Source: Apostichopus californicus
Lineage: Eukaryota; Echinodermata; Holothuroidea; Aspidochirotida; Stichopodidae
Assembly (NCBI GenBank): GCA_020650975.1
Contig: JAIPMN010000021.1
Location: 22,902 to 86,901, forward strand
DNA: 64,000 nucleotides
Reading direction: 5' to 3'
In this document: positions 41,786 through 53,995 of the stretch, in pieces
How the letters are laid out: each line of letters opens with the position of its first letter
Position numbering within the stretch: position 1 is the stretch's first letter
Translations under genes and position numbers: made by a program
The notes under the pieces: generated by a model
Told to the model about the DNA's origin: nothing
The model's input: only the letters and a program-made list of their open reading frames with translations
The model's database searches: none

Positions 41786-44700
41786 TATTACTATCTTCCC
41801 TCTAACTCTTAGCGCTTTCGTCACGCTTGTACCAAAGATAAAACCTCAAAAGGAAAGATTTTCATTTCACTGACTAAGGTAAACCGGAAGTGAAGGACGC
41901 CATTGCATATTTAGTAGTTACCACATAATGTTATGTGGTCTGTGCCACTAGCTCTACAGGACAGAATTTAATTTCTTTGCTCTACAGTTCGCAACAAAGG
42001 CAGGGTTTCTCAGTGGATTGGTGGGGGGGCGGGGTGGCCGGGGGGGGGCCCGAAACCAGTCGGATCACATGGGAATTGCATAGTGACGTCATACTATAAC
42101 ACATTTGTCGCTGTCTTCAGTACCTGGATACCCGGAATATTTTAATAATTTATTTATTTAAATAAAACGCTGTAGGGACACGCTATAGCTATTTCAACAT
42201 ACTGACATTGCCAGCACTGAATATTCCGAATTACCTTTCTCTTTTTATACATGACTTGACTTGCATGATGGTTATTTTCTTTATGAGAGACCTAAAAAGT
42301 GGGGGATATTTTGTGTTATGTTCCCCACAGTTCAAAAAGTATGGAGGACATGTCTCCATTCCCGTCCCCGAGGGTTATATTAATAATCAGCAGTTATTTT
42401 AACGACGCTTTAGCGACTACAAATGTGGGAGAAACCCGCAAGGCTTATGGATTACAACTTACCCGTTGGGTGGCTCCCAATTTAACATTTTAACCCAAAT
42501 TTGGAATCTTTTCAAGTTTAGAAAGTCATTTCAGATGGGAAAACCGTAGATTGCTCTTGGATGAAAAATCCACTTTACTATGACCCGGCCGGGTATCACA
42601 CTCGGAACTTCCCGATTGTTAAGCCTCATTGCTTCAAATGCCATCGCCTTTATACACTCGGTCACAGGTGTTCTGTGCCCATGTGGATTGCAAGGACAAT
42701 GACAGTTGCATCATGTCCTTACTAGGGTTAAAATTATATTATTTTATTAGGCAAACCATCAGTATGGTCAGTCACATATAGGCCTAGATTGTGAGAAATA
42801 TCCAAGGCCTTTTGTTTACCCACTCAGAGCCAAATATACAGATAAGTATACATACAGTTTGACGTCATGATATTTCATCAGACTCCATAAAAAAATTAGT
42901 CGAGTGTCACTTCTTCTCCTGTCACAATCTTTATTCTAACTGCGACGTCATGTCCAATGCATGTGACCATTTTACGCAAGCAGATTTACGTACCAACGAC
43001 TGAGTGCTAGAATCTTCTAGAACCGAGTCATACGGCTCTGTTCTAGACGAGAGTCCCTTTAAAGGACCTCTATTCTAGACCTTAGCCGAATATGGCTCTG
43101 TTCTAGACACGAATAATGCGCCCTCAAAAGTTAGTAAGAGGGAATCATCTTTCAAAACGACCTTTACGAGTTTCCCAAAGTTCGTTTACTAAAGACAACG
43201 TAGAGTTTTACAATAAACGTTTATTCACATTTAGAGGATTTCAATTTTTCAATGGGTTGCATTCCCTTAGTTAATCATCTGTCATTGTAATACGATGGCT
43301 GGTCTTTCACATATCTTTGTTCCTAGGTATTGACAAATTGCGATATTAAAACATAACATTATAATAGCTGTATTTTATGGAACTCAATACCTGCCAAATT
43401 TAAGAATTCTATTAATCAGAATATCTTTAAATGAGCAATTAATAAATATGTTATGACTAAATTGAAGAAGAAGAAGAGATGTACTGCTCTTTTTTTTTGT
43501 ACTTTAAGATTTATGTTTTATATGTATTTGGTTGTATTGTTATTGCAGTATTTTCATGTTTAAAGGGGACCACAAAGGGACCACAGTGGAAATAAGTCTG
43601 CTCTCTTAATAGCCTTTTCTTTACAGTGTCATTTCTTCACTTTGTTTTTTGTTCCCATTTCATCTTTTATTTTTCTACATTGTCTTTCTTGTTGTTCGAA
43701 ATATCAAATCAAATAAAAAAAAAAAATCTGATAGGCCTACGGATGCTTTTGTGAATGTATTGTTTTAATATAACTGAATTGCTATAGATAGACGTAGCAT
43801 TCGGGAAGCCGTCCTCAACTTCATATTAAAAACGAAAATGTGATTTCCTCTTCATTAATCTCTTTGAAAAATTATCGTGTTCTGATTTGCATTAATAGAT
43901 CTCAATATGTCTTTAAAGGGGGATTTTAGGAACACGTTTGATATTTGGTGAAAGACCAGACTAAAACATTGCTATTAGTCCAGGAAGTATTTCTATACCA
44001 CTTGCATTTAGTTTGAGAAATGAAATGCCCTTTCAAACATCTGAGGTTTTTTATTCAGTACAGCGACTGGATGGATGGAGACATATTTACAGTAGAACAG
44101 AAAATTTACTATATAACCTACTTTATTACATGATGGATTTATACAAAATATATATTGTCAGAAACGCCACCACAATTGTAATACAAAATGATGTTCATCG
44201 TTCACTGTTTATCTTGTTGGCGTTCCATACTCATTTACATGTAACTGTGTTGGTGAGATGCATGTTCAGTTTGTATACATATACAGTGAATACACGTACA
44301 CAGCTTGCTAGCTTGCTAGCTGGGATCGCATTATAACTAATATTAAGTAACATCGAATATTCAGTAAACTTGGCAGACTAGCCTAAGCCAAGAAAGGACT
44401 ATGTGCCAACATTTCCGACGCCGTTACGTTTATCAGAAGTCTATGATCGAGATTGACCCAGCACGAATTAGTCCTTTTTTGGTGCCTCTTTTCTAGCCGT
44501 GGATCAACACACTTTCCGTTGCCGAAAGTACACTTGCTGCATATTCTAGTCTGGCCTGCTGCTGTATTACTATTACTACTACTATTAAGCTAGTAGTAGT
44601 ATTGAGTAATATTACTTGCCTGCACTGATTTCAGACTGAGGCTAGTACTAATGGCCAAGGTCTAATGTTACTTGTTAGGTAATGTTACTAGGCTAGCCAA

Positions 44701-45186
44701 GACTTAACTTTGTTCAATTGCCTAACCATACCAAAAGTGAGGGATATAATTTGCATTTTGTTGGATGCCGTAGAACTCCTGGTGATTATTAGTATATTAC
44801 CACACTTTTTGGTGCTAGCCAGCAGGTTAACCAAATTGCAGTCTAGTTTTGGTGACAGAACTTGAAACAAGTAACACTGTCCTAAAACTAAAAGACCTAA
44901 GTTGGGCATTCCGTTACTCAGGTACACAAGGTGTGAATTGACAGTGTGTTGATAAAAGAACATATTAAACAATGTCATGGAAACACCTATTGCAGCTAAA
45001 GCAGTGAATCACAGCCCATGCACTTTGCTACTGAGTGATTGACCACTGGCATTAATCTCAGGGAAACTTGCAGTCTGACAACTTAACCACCTCAGATAGT
45101 AAGAAGCATATACATGACCACCAAATATTCTAAATAGCAATAAGTTTTGCATACGGTTAGCCAGTGGAGTGAGATTTAGTTTCAAA
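41786..45186. promoter_or_regulatory. Divergent intergenic region between SELENOT and PPM1L
   Basis: About 3.4 kb between two oppositely directed start codons, so it should hold both promoters. Seen: a GC-rich block at 42024-42052, two perfect TGACGTCA sites (42084-42091, 42860-42867), one CGACGTCA (42943-42950), a GAAnnTTCnnGAA heat-shock-type element (43010-43022), and a two-copy ggctctgttctagac repeat at 43034-43048 and 43094-43108. No clear TATA box assigned; transcription starts are unknown. Confidence 0.6.
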
Positions 45187-45630
45187 ATGACGTTACTAGC
45201 AGCAATGTTGCGTTACATTAGGAATACACTTCTCAGACCTGAACTGCTTGTAATTTTTGTACTCTGTATCTTACTCATACTGTATACTTCAGTGCGATCA
45301 GACAATTGGTTCCTTGATAAATTTACTGGCCTCCTCTTCTTCGTGAAGGACACACCAGAAGGTAATTCCCGTAAGAGATATTCCGGTCTCAATGGCGGCC
45401 CAGGTCCACCAAAGCTGAGGTTTGATCCTAATGAGATTTACAAAGACATTAATAGTGTTGTAGAAGAACCAGTCCATGATGAAGTTAAGGGATATTCTTA
45501 TGAGGAAGATAACATGGCAGTTTACGCAATACAAGGACGAAGGCCTGGCATGGAGGATAGATTTCAGTACAAAAAAAGCGATAATGGAGAAATACAGTTG
45601 TATGGTGTCTTTGATGGACATGGTGGACCA
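45187..45630 (+). CDS. PPM1L: PPM1L exon 1: membrane anchor and first catalytic motifs
   Basis: 444 nt, phase 0 at the gtaagt donor directly after DGHGGP. Carries the TM helix, the MED and the DGHGG metal-binding motifs. Confidence 0.95.
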
Positions 45631-48600
45631 GTAAGTATTGAATACACTTTTTTAATTATATATTTCATACATGTACATGGTATTTATTTTTCTGTAAAGT
45701 GCACAAAACTTTAAAATTTACAGCTGTATTGTAGTTTTTTCATTTTACTGAGAAACTTATTCATGCTGTTATCTTGAGTAGGCTTGATTAAATTGCAATT
45801 CTCTTGTATTTGGTGTAGCTACATCCCAACTATCGAGATTAATAAGGTTCCAAAACACGTCTGCTCGAATCATACATAGGGCGACAGGTTTACCCCATCA
45901 CTCCTATACTGGAAGCACTACACTGCTACCAATAAGACTCCGTATTGACTATAAAATCCTCATTCTAGTTTTTCGTGCCTTTAAAACTGGTACCCCAACC
46001 TACCTTAATGTTCTCTAACTTCAGCAAGCTAAATGTAGACCATTGATACGTTCGCATGATCAATTTCAACTTCAGGTTCCAATGTCATGTACAAGATCTT
46101 TCGCTGAAGCTTCTGAATGCTGCACCACGTTTATGGAACTCCCTCCCGGTTGAAATTAGGTCTTTAGATTCTATTATTCAATTCAAGCGCTGTCTTAAAA
46201 CATTTCTTTTCTATTAACTCTATTAGTTTTTGCACATTCAGCACCCATAAAGCGCATTGAACAATTTTTGTTGGAGTCTGCGCTATATATACAAGACTAG
46301 TTATTATTATTAATTATTATATTCAGAGCATATTAACATATGTCATAAATTAATGCATACCCACCAAATTCTCTAATTACAGAGTTTCTGCCAGGATGTT
46401 AAAAAAGTTTGGATTTCAATCATGCACACAAAAATGGTGGTGTGCGATGGGTAGGAAGGGGGTTGGGGGATGGTAAAGCAGCCACTTGTGGCCGCTCAAA
46501 TAGCCCTAGCAGAGAATGTAGACATCCCATAAAAGGTAAGTAAGCGCTGTAGATTGTGAGGGGTGGGGGGGGGGGAGAGCACACCATCAATCTGTTGGTC
46601 CCTCATCAAGCCCTACTATAATCTTGAAAATACAGGTCTGTGCTATATTGACAGTGAATCCTTCGTAATTGCAAACAAAGGTAAATGGTTGGAATTTTGC
46701 CCAGAAACATAATTTTACCCTTTTTGAAATTGAGTAGAACTATAGTTCAGTTCAGTTAGTTCAGTTAATTATTCTGCATGCATAGCTATACAAAAACAGT
46801 GTAGTAATGGTATACAGGATACAAGAAAAAACATAAAATGTTTATCTAAGCTAGTAACCCTAAAGAAAAAGATAGAAAATAACAAACTCTTCAAGAGAAA
46901 GCTCACAATGGCATGGGGAATGTATTTATCCAAAGTTTATACTGGTGAATCATGACCAATATCTGTGAATAGTTTTAAGGGAAGTCAGATCCTCCCAAGA
47001 AATTGAAGAGAGTACTTTTGGAAACTTGCATTGCTCTTTTTGCAAGCTAAAATTTGATGCCAATCCCGATGCTTTTATAGTGGTTCCTCTTTCATAAAAA
47101 TTTTACAGTTCATATTAAGATTGATTTTAAAGTTAATTTTATATCCTGGATAGTCCCAACTCAGGATGGTACAGTCTAAAAGTGAATTATTACATTCATT
47201 AAGTTTAATTCAAGCAAGAAAATTTTTTTTCTTTTTAATCCCAGCCAAAGTACAACCCTTCAAGAAGTGTGGTAATAGAGCACAGCACCGTTATTTGTTG
47301 TACAGTAACAAACTTGTAGTCTTGTTAGTGTACATATATGTATGTAGAAAACTGCACTGCAACTCTAGTATACAGAATGGCAGCATCATATATACATGTA
47401 CATAAACTATCATTGGATAGTTTACTGTACAGTATACATCTGCAAATATTGGCAAACCTTAGGTCAACAATTTTTCCAGACCAACAGAGTCTATACAGAA
47501 AGATTTCAGTTTTAGTCAAATTAAAGACATGGTTGGTGTTGTCTTTATCACCAAAATATATATTACGTCGTTTAGTACTCACATTCTGATGCTATTAAGT
47601 ACTCATTATTTAGTACTCATATTCTTCAACTCATTCAACTGTTTGATCTACAAATATATCATAAATGAATATGAGTTTTGCAGGCCTAAGGTGTTACTAG
47701 TTTCATCAATTTGTGCAGTCCCACAGTAGATCAAACCATGTACTGTACATACTGTACCCATTTCAATGATCTGATAAGCATCACCATAACAATATGATCC
47801 TCAACTTGAATAATTTTTTATGCAGTACTGTACCACACAAATTACACAAATTAATATTTATATATTTACTGTAGTGGTATATTTACAGTAAATGTAAATT
47901 TTTGAAATTTTCACATAAATGATTTTGCCAGCAGTATACCATGATATTTATTTCAAATTATTTTAAGTCACAGAAATCTTACATCTTAAGTTACTTTTTG
48001 CACAGTATTATTTGAGTAGATAAATTATTTGATAGCTATGTACAGTATATATAAGGAAAACTTGATCAGTCTGTTCAGAAGACCTGAAATATGTAATCAG
48101 CTTTGGTGCATAAATACATTAGACTGCATTAAGGTGGTAAGTTTTTATCTACTGTAGTTCATCCAGTTGGTCTTTCTTTCAAGCAAATTAACATTAAATA
48201 TTTTCATGAGGGACTGTCAGAAACTTGTTGTGCCTTATTTAACTATTAGTCAAAAAACTTGACACTTGACAGTAATTTACAGCTTACAGGGAATCATGTA
48301 ACTGTGTAAATATTTTGCATAGCACTTTTGAAGCCTATGAACTTTGCCGCTTATAAAATACTACCTAGGGTTTCTGTGTACAAAAACTACTACTGTTATG
48401 CATCTTTGCACTTGTTTAGCAATTTGCCCACTTTGCATAGTGTTTTGTGATGCGATACTGGCTAAACTATTCAATTGCTTTCAAGTAACTTGAAGCTCTA
48501 GTGAGTGACTTAAGTCCTAAGGCAATGCTTCATACATACTCATTTTTTAATGCAGTTGCAAGAATCTATCTGTGACCCTTTATTATTCATTTCTGCTACT

Positions 48601-51600
48601 TAACCTCTTAGCAATTTTCTGCCATCCAGGCCTAATTGATATGGGGGTACCCTTAAGTTGCTTCAAAAGTGTTTTAAAACACCATCATGTTAAATAAAGT
48701 ATTGTACTGTATCCGGAAAGGAAGTTATGTCACTCAATATTATAGTCACTAAAAATATTCCAAGTGTCAGTTCTCCCTGGTGTTTTGCCATGCCTACTGT
48801 TACCGTACAGAATTACAGATTTAAGTGAAAGCCAGTCAGCAATCCGATATCCTTTTGAAAATTCTTTCTCCAGATCGGACCAAGGAAAGTTTCTGATCAG
48901 GTTTAATAAATCTTTGATTCCATTTTTTACTCCCCCCCCCCCTGCAGGCGGCCTCCTCGTTTACCAGAGAGCACTTACTTGATGCAATTCTAGACAGAAT
49001 CGCTGACGAAGATGACCTATCAGAGGCAGACTTCCCAGCTATCCTCAGGGAGGAGATCCTGGCTCTCGACGAGCAATACATAGCCGTGGCTAAACAGACG
49101 GCTGACTTTTCAGGTGATTATTATTATGTGGCCATTGTTTTGTTAGAGGGAAGAAATTCGCTACTGGGCAAACTCCCATCAATCATATTGTACAACTAGT
49201 AAAAAAAAAAAATATACTGCAAAATTGGCAAAAATCCAAATATATTTGTCTTGATGATAAAAATGTGAATTATCGATCATCCCCGGGCCTAAACGGTTTG
49301 GCAAATTACTGGGCTATGTGGAGGAAAATAAAAGGAAAAGGCACTACAGAGATTGCGACATGGTAAGTCATTGGTCCAAAACAGTCGCCCGTAAAGAGAA
49401 CGGCGTGATTTCCGTACGTAACATAAAACCCCATATTACTGCACTCATTACCAGCAATTGTTATAAGACTGCCCTAATGCTAGTGTGAACTTGATTTTAG
49501 CCAATTAGATTACTTTTATGTGGCTAAACTTATGAAATTCTAGGTCTGTCATCCCTTATGATTTTTTTGGCCATAGTTTGGTTTTGGGAAGCAGTACTGC
49601 AGCTGTGGCTTTTCAGTAGAAATTAAAGTAAATGACAGTATTGTATTTGATGTTGGGCACCACTGTATGAAGTCCTGTTTGCCTTCAACTGTATGTCACT
49701 GTAACTTCCTATTTCTTTGGGGCTGTAAACATATGATGAACCAGTTTTATTTTTTGTTTACGAAGAATTAAGTACAGTATATTTTGTACCTAGAACAACA
49801 TGTTCTTATTCTGCCTTGTTGAAAATAATTTCGGCTACGTATAATCCTCATATTCAATTGCATGATACTGTCGTTCTCAACATCTGCACACAAAAAAAAC
49901 CCAGATAAATCTAGCATTTAATTTGTACAATTTAACAAATATTATACAGTTTTCAAATTTGAACTTACCAAATACCACCAGTACTGTACATCTATGTATT
50001 TTCATAATATACTTTTAACTGATTCTCCAATAACATAAATTTAAATATTCTTTCTGCCCATTACAACATTACATGAGTAATACATGTACTGTATATAATT
50101 ATCAGTTTTCCAAGTTCCTTTGTAGATACCCAGACATTTACTCTTTTTTTCCCCAGGGGAACAGGATTAAACCCATGAGTAAAACAATTTTTTTGTAACA
50201 GCTACAGTTACTACATTCATCATCTTAATATTACAGTGCCTCTAGATATAGCATATTAAATTTCTTCTTTTCAGCTTCTGATCTAGCAATTAAATATGCT
50301 AAAATGGTCACTGGGGATTAAAACCCACGAATAAAACAATTTTTTTGTAACAGCTCTACAGTTACTGTATTCAACATCTGAATATTACAGTGCCTAGATA
50401 TAGCATATTAAATTTCTTCTTTCAGCTTCTGATCTAGCAATTAAACATGCTAAACTGGTCACAGGGGATTAAAACCCATGAGTAAAACAATTTAATTGTA
50501 ACAGCTCTACAGTTACTATATTCATTAACTGAATATTACAGTGCCTAGATATAGCATATTAAATTTCTTCTCTCAGCTTTCGATCTAGCAATTAAATATG
50601 CTAGACACATGCTTGACAGATGTTATCCATTCTGGGCTGTTTCGTCACCTGTCTACCTCGCTGTTGATAGCTTTACTTGTTTTGGTTGTTAGATTACAAC
50701 GGTGGGGTTCACCGTTTCCAACGTGTCTGCGATGTTCGGTGTGTGGGTGTTTAGTCACTCCGTTGTCAAGACCAACACGTATCATGCATACTGTACATAC
50801 AGTACACCTGTGCACAGTACAAATCATTACACATGTCTATTTTCATTTCCTGTCCTTAACGTTTGGCCATGGAGATTAATAACTGGAGTACCGCTTGTTT
50901 CAGTAACTGCTAGATACAATATCAGTATGCTGACATTACAATAGTATGACTGTTTGTAGACTTGTTTTTAAAGAGGATAGTAGTTGAGTTTTCATTTTAG
51001 GTTTGACCTTTCTTGTGAAGACATGTCATTTTGAAATGTAAATATTGGATGTATGATGAGTCCTTGCTTACCTGCTTACTCACTACTTTAGCACTCTCCC
51101 TCCATCTCTCTCTCTCTCTCTCTCTCTCTTTACTGTGCCATTTTATTCAAGTTGCATTTTTGAAAATAAACAAGACAGAAAGAATTGATCCACAATGATT
51201 TACAGTTCGTCTACATAATTATGTCATTAAGATAATTCATACATGTGAAAGAAAAGGTTATTCTTAATAGCAAGTCTCTTTTTGGGGGGTTGGGGGTGGG
51301 GAGGGGTGGGGGTGTATCCTAGACTATATATTTGTGCATATTTATAGAGTCATGAAAGATAAAAACCAAGTAGATGTTAAAATGTCTTGCTGAGAGATGT
51401 GGGAGGGAATTGTTTGTGATATTGTCAGCTCAGTTCTCTCCGCCTAACATGGATGGGCTTGCTTGAAGTTCAAGATGAGTACATATGTACATATATACAT
51501 AAACATATGTATAAGTAAGTACTGTGCTGTAAACAGTAGTGAAGCATTATAAGCAGCACACACTATCTTATGTACATAATCATTACTAACAATTATTAAG

Positions 51601-53537
51601 GCTGACACGAGACCAATAGCCCAGTGATTAAAGTAAACCCGAGCCGATGAACTCTTGCCATTTCCAATTTCCTATCGGCGCTACCCTGATCACCGGGGCC
51701 CTTACATAACGAGGAATTTGGTGAGCAGCCAATCCTCTTCATTGTCTAATTGTGAGGTTCTAAATGTCATCCAGAGGATTAATACAGGAATGAAATAATT
51801 GGATTTATTAAAGAGATGATCGTGGAAGTGCGAAAGAGATTTCTCTGCATGTCCTTCTTTGTTTTGTAGTGTGCGGATGGACAAACCCGCTGTATGCACA
51901 GTGTGCTGTTGTTGTTTCCTAAACACAATCCAAACTTGATAGACTTCACTTCCTTCACTTTTATTTTTTGACAATTTATGATTATAAATGTCTCCTTCAC
52001 AGCCTCAGCAATCTTGTTCAGCGGTGCTTAGAGTGAAATGTTAATCACTGTACCCCCATTGTCATGGTTCACTAGTAGTGAGTCATTTCTTAAAGAGAAT
52101 GTCAACATGTATTCAGTCATATACAGACCAAATTTACATTGAATCAACTTTCAACCTGACTTTGACATACAGCTAGGGGCCTGCAGTATTAGCAAATGTT
52201 TCAAGCCAACAGAAGTTCACACATGTTTATATTCCACACTCCAAAATAGTATAGTATTCAACATAGCATTTGTACATATAGTCCTCAGTATAGCATACAT
52301 ACAGTAGTATGTATGCATGCATATATGGCTTCAGTATATACTGTAGCATTTATTATGCATTCAATATGCATGTATACATAGACATCAGTGCTGTACATAC
52401 ATGTGTGACTGCAGTATAGCATATGTACTATAGTATAGCATCAACTAAATATAGCATACACAGACTTCAGTGTAGCATATAAAATACATAGTATATAATG
52501 TGTGACTTCAGTATATAGTACTGAGTATAGGAAACATAGACTTCACTATAGCATATGAACTATGGCGCATTGAGTATGGCATCCATAGACCTCAGTAGAA
52601 GCATACATATTTGTGTGCCTAGGTTACTCATGTTGCACACATAGTATAGTATAACATTGTACAAAGAATTTAGTATAGCATATTTACATAGTATACATAT
52701 ATACAAGTGTGACTTCAGTATAGCATTTAAAATAGCTACTGTAACAGACTTCAGTTTATAACATATAGCAAACATAAACATACATACATAATATACAAGT
52801 TTGAGGCTGTATTTTTTTTTTTTAAGGCAGTAAGTTTTTATTTCTCTCTGAGACTTTCTCTCCTTCCTGCACCTACTGTAAGGAGAGCGTTCGTCTAGAC
52901 AGGTGCGTGTATTTGTGTAGACATGTTAAATGGAGGGACAGTACATGTGAGAAGTTCAGACATTCCATATACAGTATATACTGTACGATGCTATGATATG
53001 TTCTCTCTTTTATGTTTTACTTCTTTTCATTCAGGTTCTACTTGTGTAGTGGGTCTCATATACAAGTCCAAGCTATACGTAGCCAACGTAGGTGATTCGA
53101 GGGCAGTGATGCTCAAAACCTCCGGTCAAACCATTCCTCTTTCCGCCGACCATAAACCAGACCACGAGAAGGAGAGGAAGCGGATAGAGGAGGCAGGAGG
53201 CCACATCGCTTTCTTTGGCGTCTGGAGGGTGGTCGGAATTCTAGCAACCTCTCGTGCAATAGGGGATCTCCCTCTGAAGGTGAGGAACTTTATCAACGCG
53301 GAAGCGGACGTGGTCACCTTGGATACGGAGGAGCAAGAGGCAGATTTTATGATCATTGCCACGGATGGATTGTGGGATGTATTCACGAACGAGGACGCGA
53401 CGCAGCTTATCAGGGACAACATGGGGTCGCCATTCCTGGGCTCCAAGCTTGCAGTGATCCAAGCGTACCTGAAAGGGTCCATGGATAACATAACAGTCAT
53501 GGTAATCAAGCTGTATCGCACAGACAAGAACAGCTGA
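45187..53537 (+). CDS. PPM1L: PPM1L-type PP2C protein phosphatase, three coding exons
   Basis: Metal-dependent Ser/Thr phosphatase of the PPM family, in vertebrates ER-membrane anchored and acting on TAK1/ASK1 signalling and CERT. Exons 45187-45630, 48948-49113 and 53035-53537 sum to 1113 nt: 370 residues plus TGA (human PPM1L 360). Features: N-terminal TM helix (LLVIFVLCILLILY, 20-33) after LLRPEL, as in human; AVYAIQGRRPGMEDRF (111-126); VFDGHGG (141-147); GSTCVVGLIY (204-213); VANVGDSRAV; GILATSRAIGDLPLK (271-285); DGLWD (314-318); MDNITVMVIK (353-362). The metal ligands expected in MED, DGHGG, DGLWD and DNIT are all present. Start chosen at the first ATG (45187, A at -3), which places the TM helix as in the vertebrate protein. 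The poorly conserved 40-100 segment between TM and catalytic domain is longer than in human. Confidence 0.95.
45631..48947 (+). other. PPM1L intron 1
   Basis: Contains a non-LTR retrotransposon 3' end (45820-46320), G-rich tracts near 46455 and 46563-46575, and AT-rich sequence with many tactgta/tacagta words. No exon supported. Confidence 0.8.
45820..46320 (+). mobile_element. 3' end of a non-LTR retrotransposon (CR1/L2-like)
   Basis: A short open stretch (about 45834-46019) reads as the C-terminal part of a LINE reverse-transcriptase ORF: FQNTSARIIHRATGLPHHS, then LPIRLRIDYKILILVFRAFK and PTYLNVL, then a stop. Later frames (elements such as WNSLP-like and FK-LKT-like tails) are shifted and broken. 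It finishes with gcgctatatatacaagac and an (att)n tail, typical of CR1/L2 3' ends. Heavily 5'-truncated and inactive. Confidence 0.85.
48948..49113 (+). CDS. PPM1L: PPM1L exon 2: helical segment
   Basis: 166 nt, phase 0 to 1. AASSFTREHLLDAILDRIAD and REEILALDEQYIAVAKQ correspond to the helices between DGHGG and GTTC-type motifs in PP2C. The acceptor follows a C homopolymer (48932-48942) plus tgcag. Confidence 0.94.
50156..50604 (+). repeat. Three-copy tandem repeat of about 151 bp
   Basis: Copies start at 50156, 50313 and 50464 with gggga(t)ta(aa)acccatgag, and share ttgtaacagct, gaatattacagtgcctag, atatagcatattaaatttct and gatctagcaattaaa in order. Copies are about 90% alike by eye; the third ends at the aatatgctag border. 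Confidence 0.93.
51105..51129. repeat. (TC)n microsatellite
   Basis: About 12 uninterrupted TC units. Confidence 0.95.
52240..52800 (+). repeat. Degenerate minisatellite (gacttcagtatagcata)
   Basis: Many imperfect occurrences of gacttcagtatagcata-type words, separated by variable (atacata) stretches, for example near 52268, 52405, 52450, 52506, 52545 and 52711. Spacing is irregular at about 30-60 bp. Confidence 0.8.
53035..53537 (+). CDS. PPM1L: PPM1L exon 3: rest of the catalytic domain and stop
   Basis: 503 nt from phase 1 to TGA at 53535-53537. Distinctly GC-richer than its surroundings. Contains GDSRAV, ATSRAIGDLPLK, DGLWDVF and DNITVMV. Confidence 0.97.
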
Positions 53538-53695
53538 GCTGAATCAGGTCTTTCATGGTTTGTAGCAGTCAGGTGTCGCAATGGGGGGTCATGGGAGTCA
53601 CTGTAGGTGTGGAGATAAGGGTCAAGGGTCAAAGATGTAATTCTTATTTTCATCTGAAAAGTTTCATGTCTTTTTCTTTTGTCCAAAAAAAAATG

Positions 53696-53995
53696 AATAA
53701 AAATGGAAACACTGCATCAATCTGTTCCTCATACATATGCATGCTGTCATGCATTCTCCAAAAGGGAAATGCCTTTATAGTGATGCGACCTTTCTTCCAA
53801 ATTCTTTCTTTTTTCTTCTTCTTCATCTTCCTTTTCATGCTACTTTAGTTTGATATTTTGTTCATATTTCCAGTACTGACATAGCTCCTGATCATTTTAT
53901 GTCTTCTCCTCAGAGACTGGTCGAGCGTCACGTTTAGGTTTCCTTCAATAATTTGTGCATCGTTTGCGACGTGTTTTAATATTTTGGAAAATAAA
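53696..53995 (+). terminator. PPM1L: Candidate PPM1L polyadenylation signals
   Basis: AATAAA at 53696-53701 and at 53990-53995. The second is followed within about 25 bp by a GT-rich stretch (tgatgtggtcgttcc), which suits a downstream element, so it is the better candidate. Confidence 0.55.

Larger units (their letters stand above)
49114..53034 (+). other. PPM1L intron 2
   Basis: About 3.9 kb with a three-copy 151-bp repeat (50156-50604), a (tc)n microsatellite (51105-51129), a G-rich block (51283-51315) and a degenerate tagcata/cttcagta array (52240-52800). No exon supported. Confidence 0.8.

Noticed and set aside
41786-41824. Upstream extension of SELENOT to a GTG codon
   Set aside because: Not an ATG; the ATG at 41785 has a favourable context and is followed by the hydrophobic signal segment.
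42585-42665. tRNA-like text (gaagttccgagtgtgatac on the minus strand)
   Set aside because: Resembles an old SINE head, but stem pairing is weak and no tail or second copy was seen.
45169-45186. Upstream start for PPM1L at a GTG
   Set aside because: GTG is not a normal animal start; the first ATG at 45187 has a good context and gives the TM helix position expected from the family.
49285-49365. Exon-like stretch RFGKLLGYVEENKRKRHYRD ending at a gtaagt
   Set aside because: There is a donor-like site but no acceptor AG in a sensible position and the phase does not suit PPM1L.
53126-53686. Minus-strand open frame of 186 codons over PPM1L exon 3
   Set aside because: It is the antisense shadow of a GC-rich conserved coding exon; no conserved motif in its own translation.
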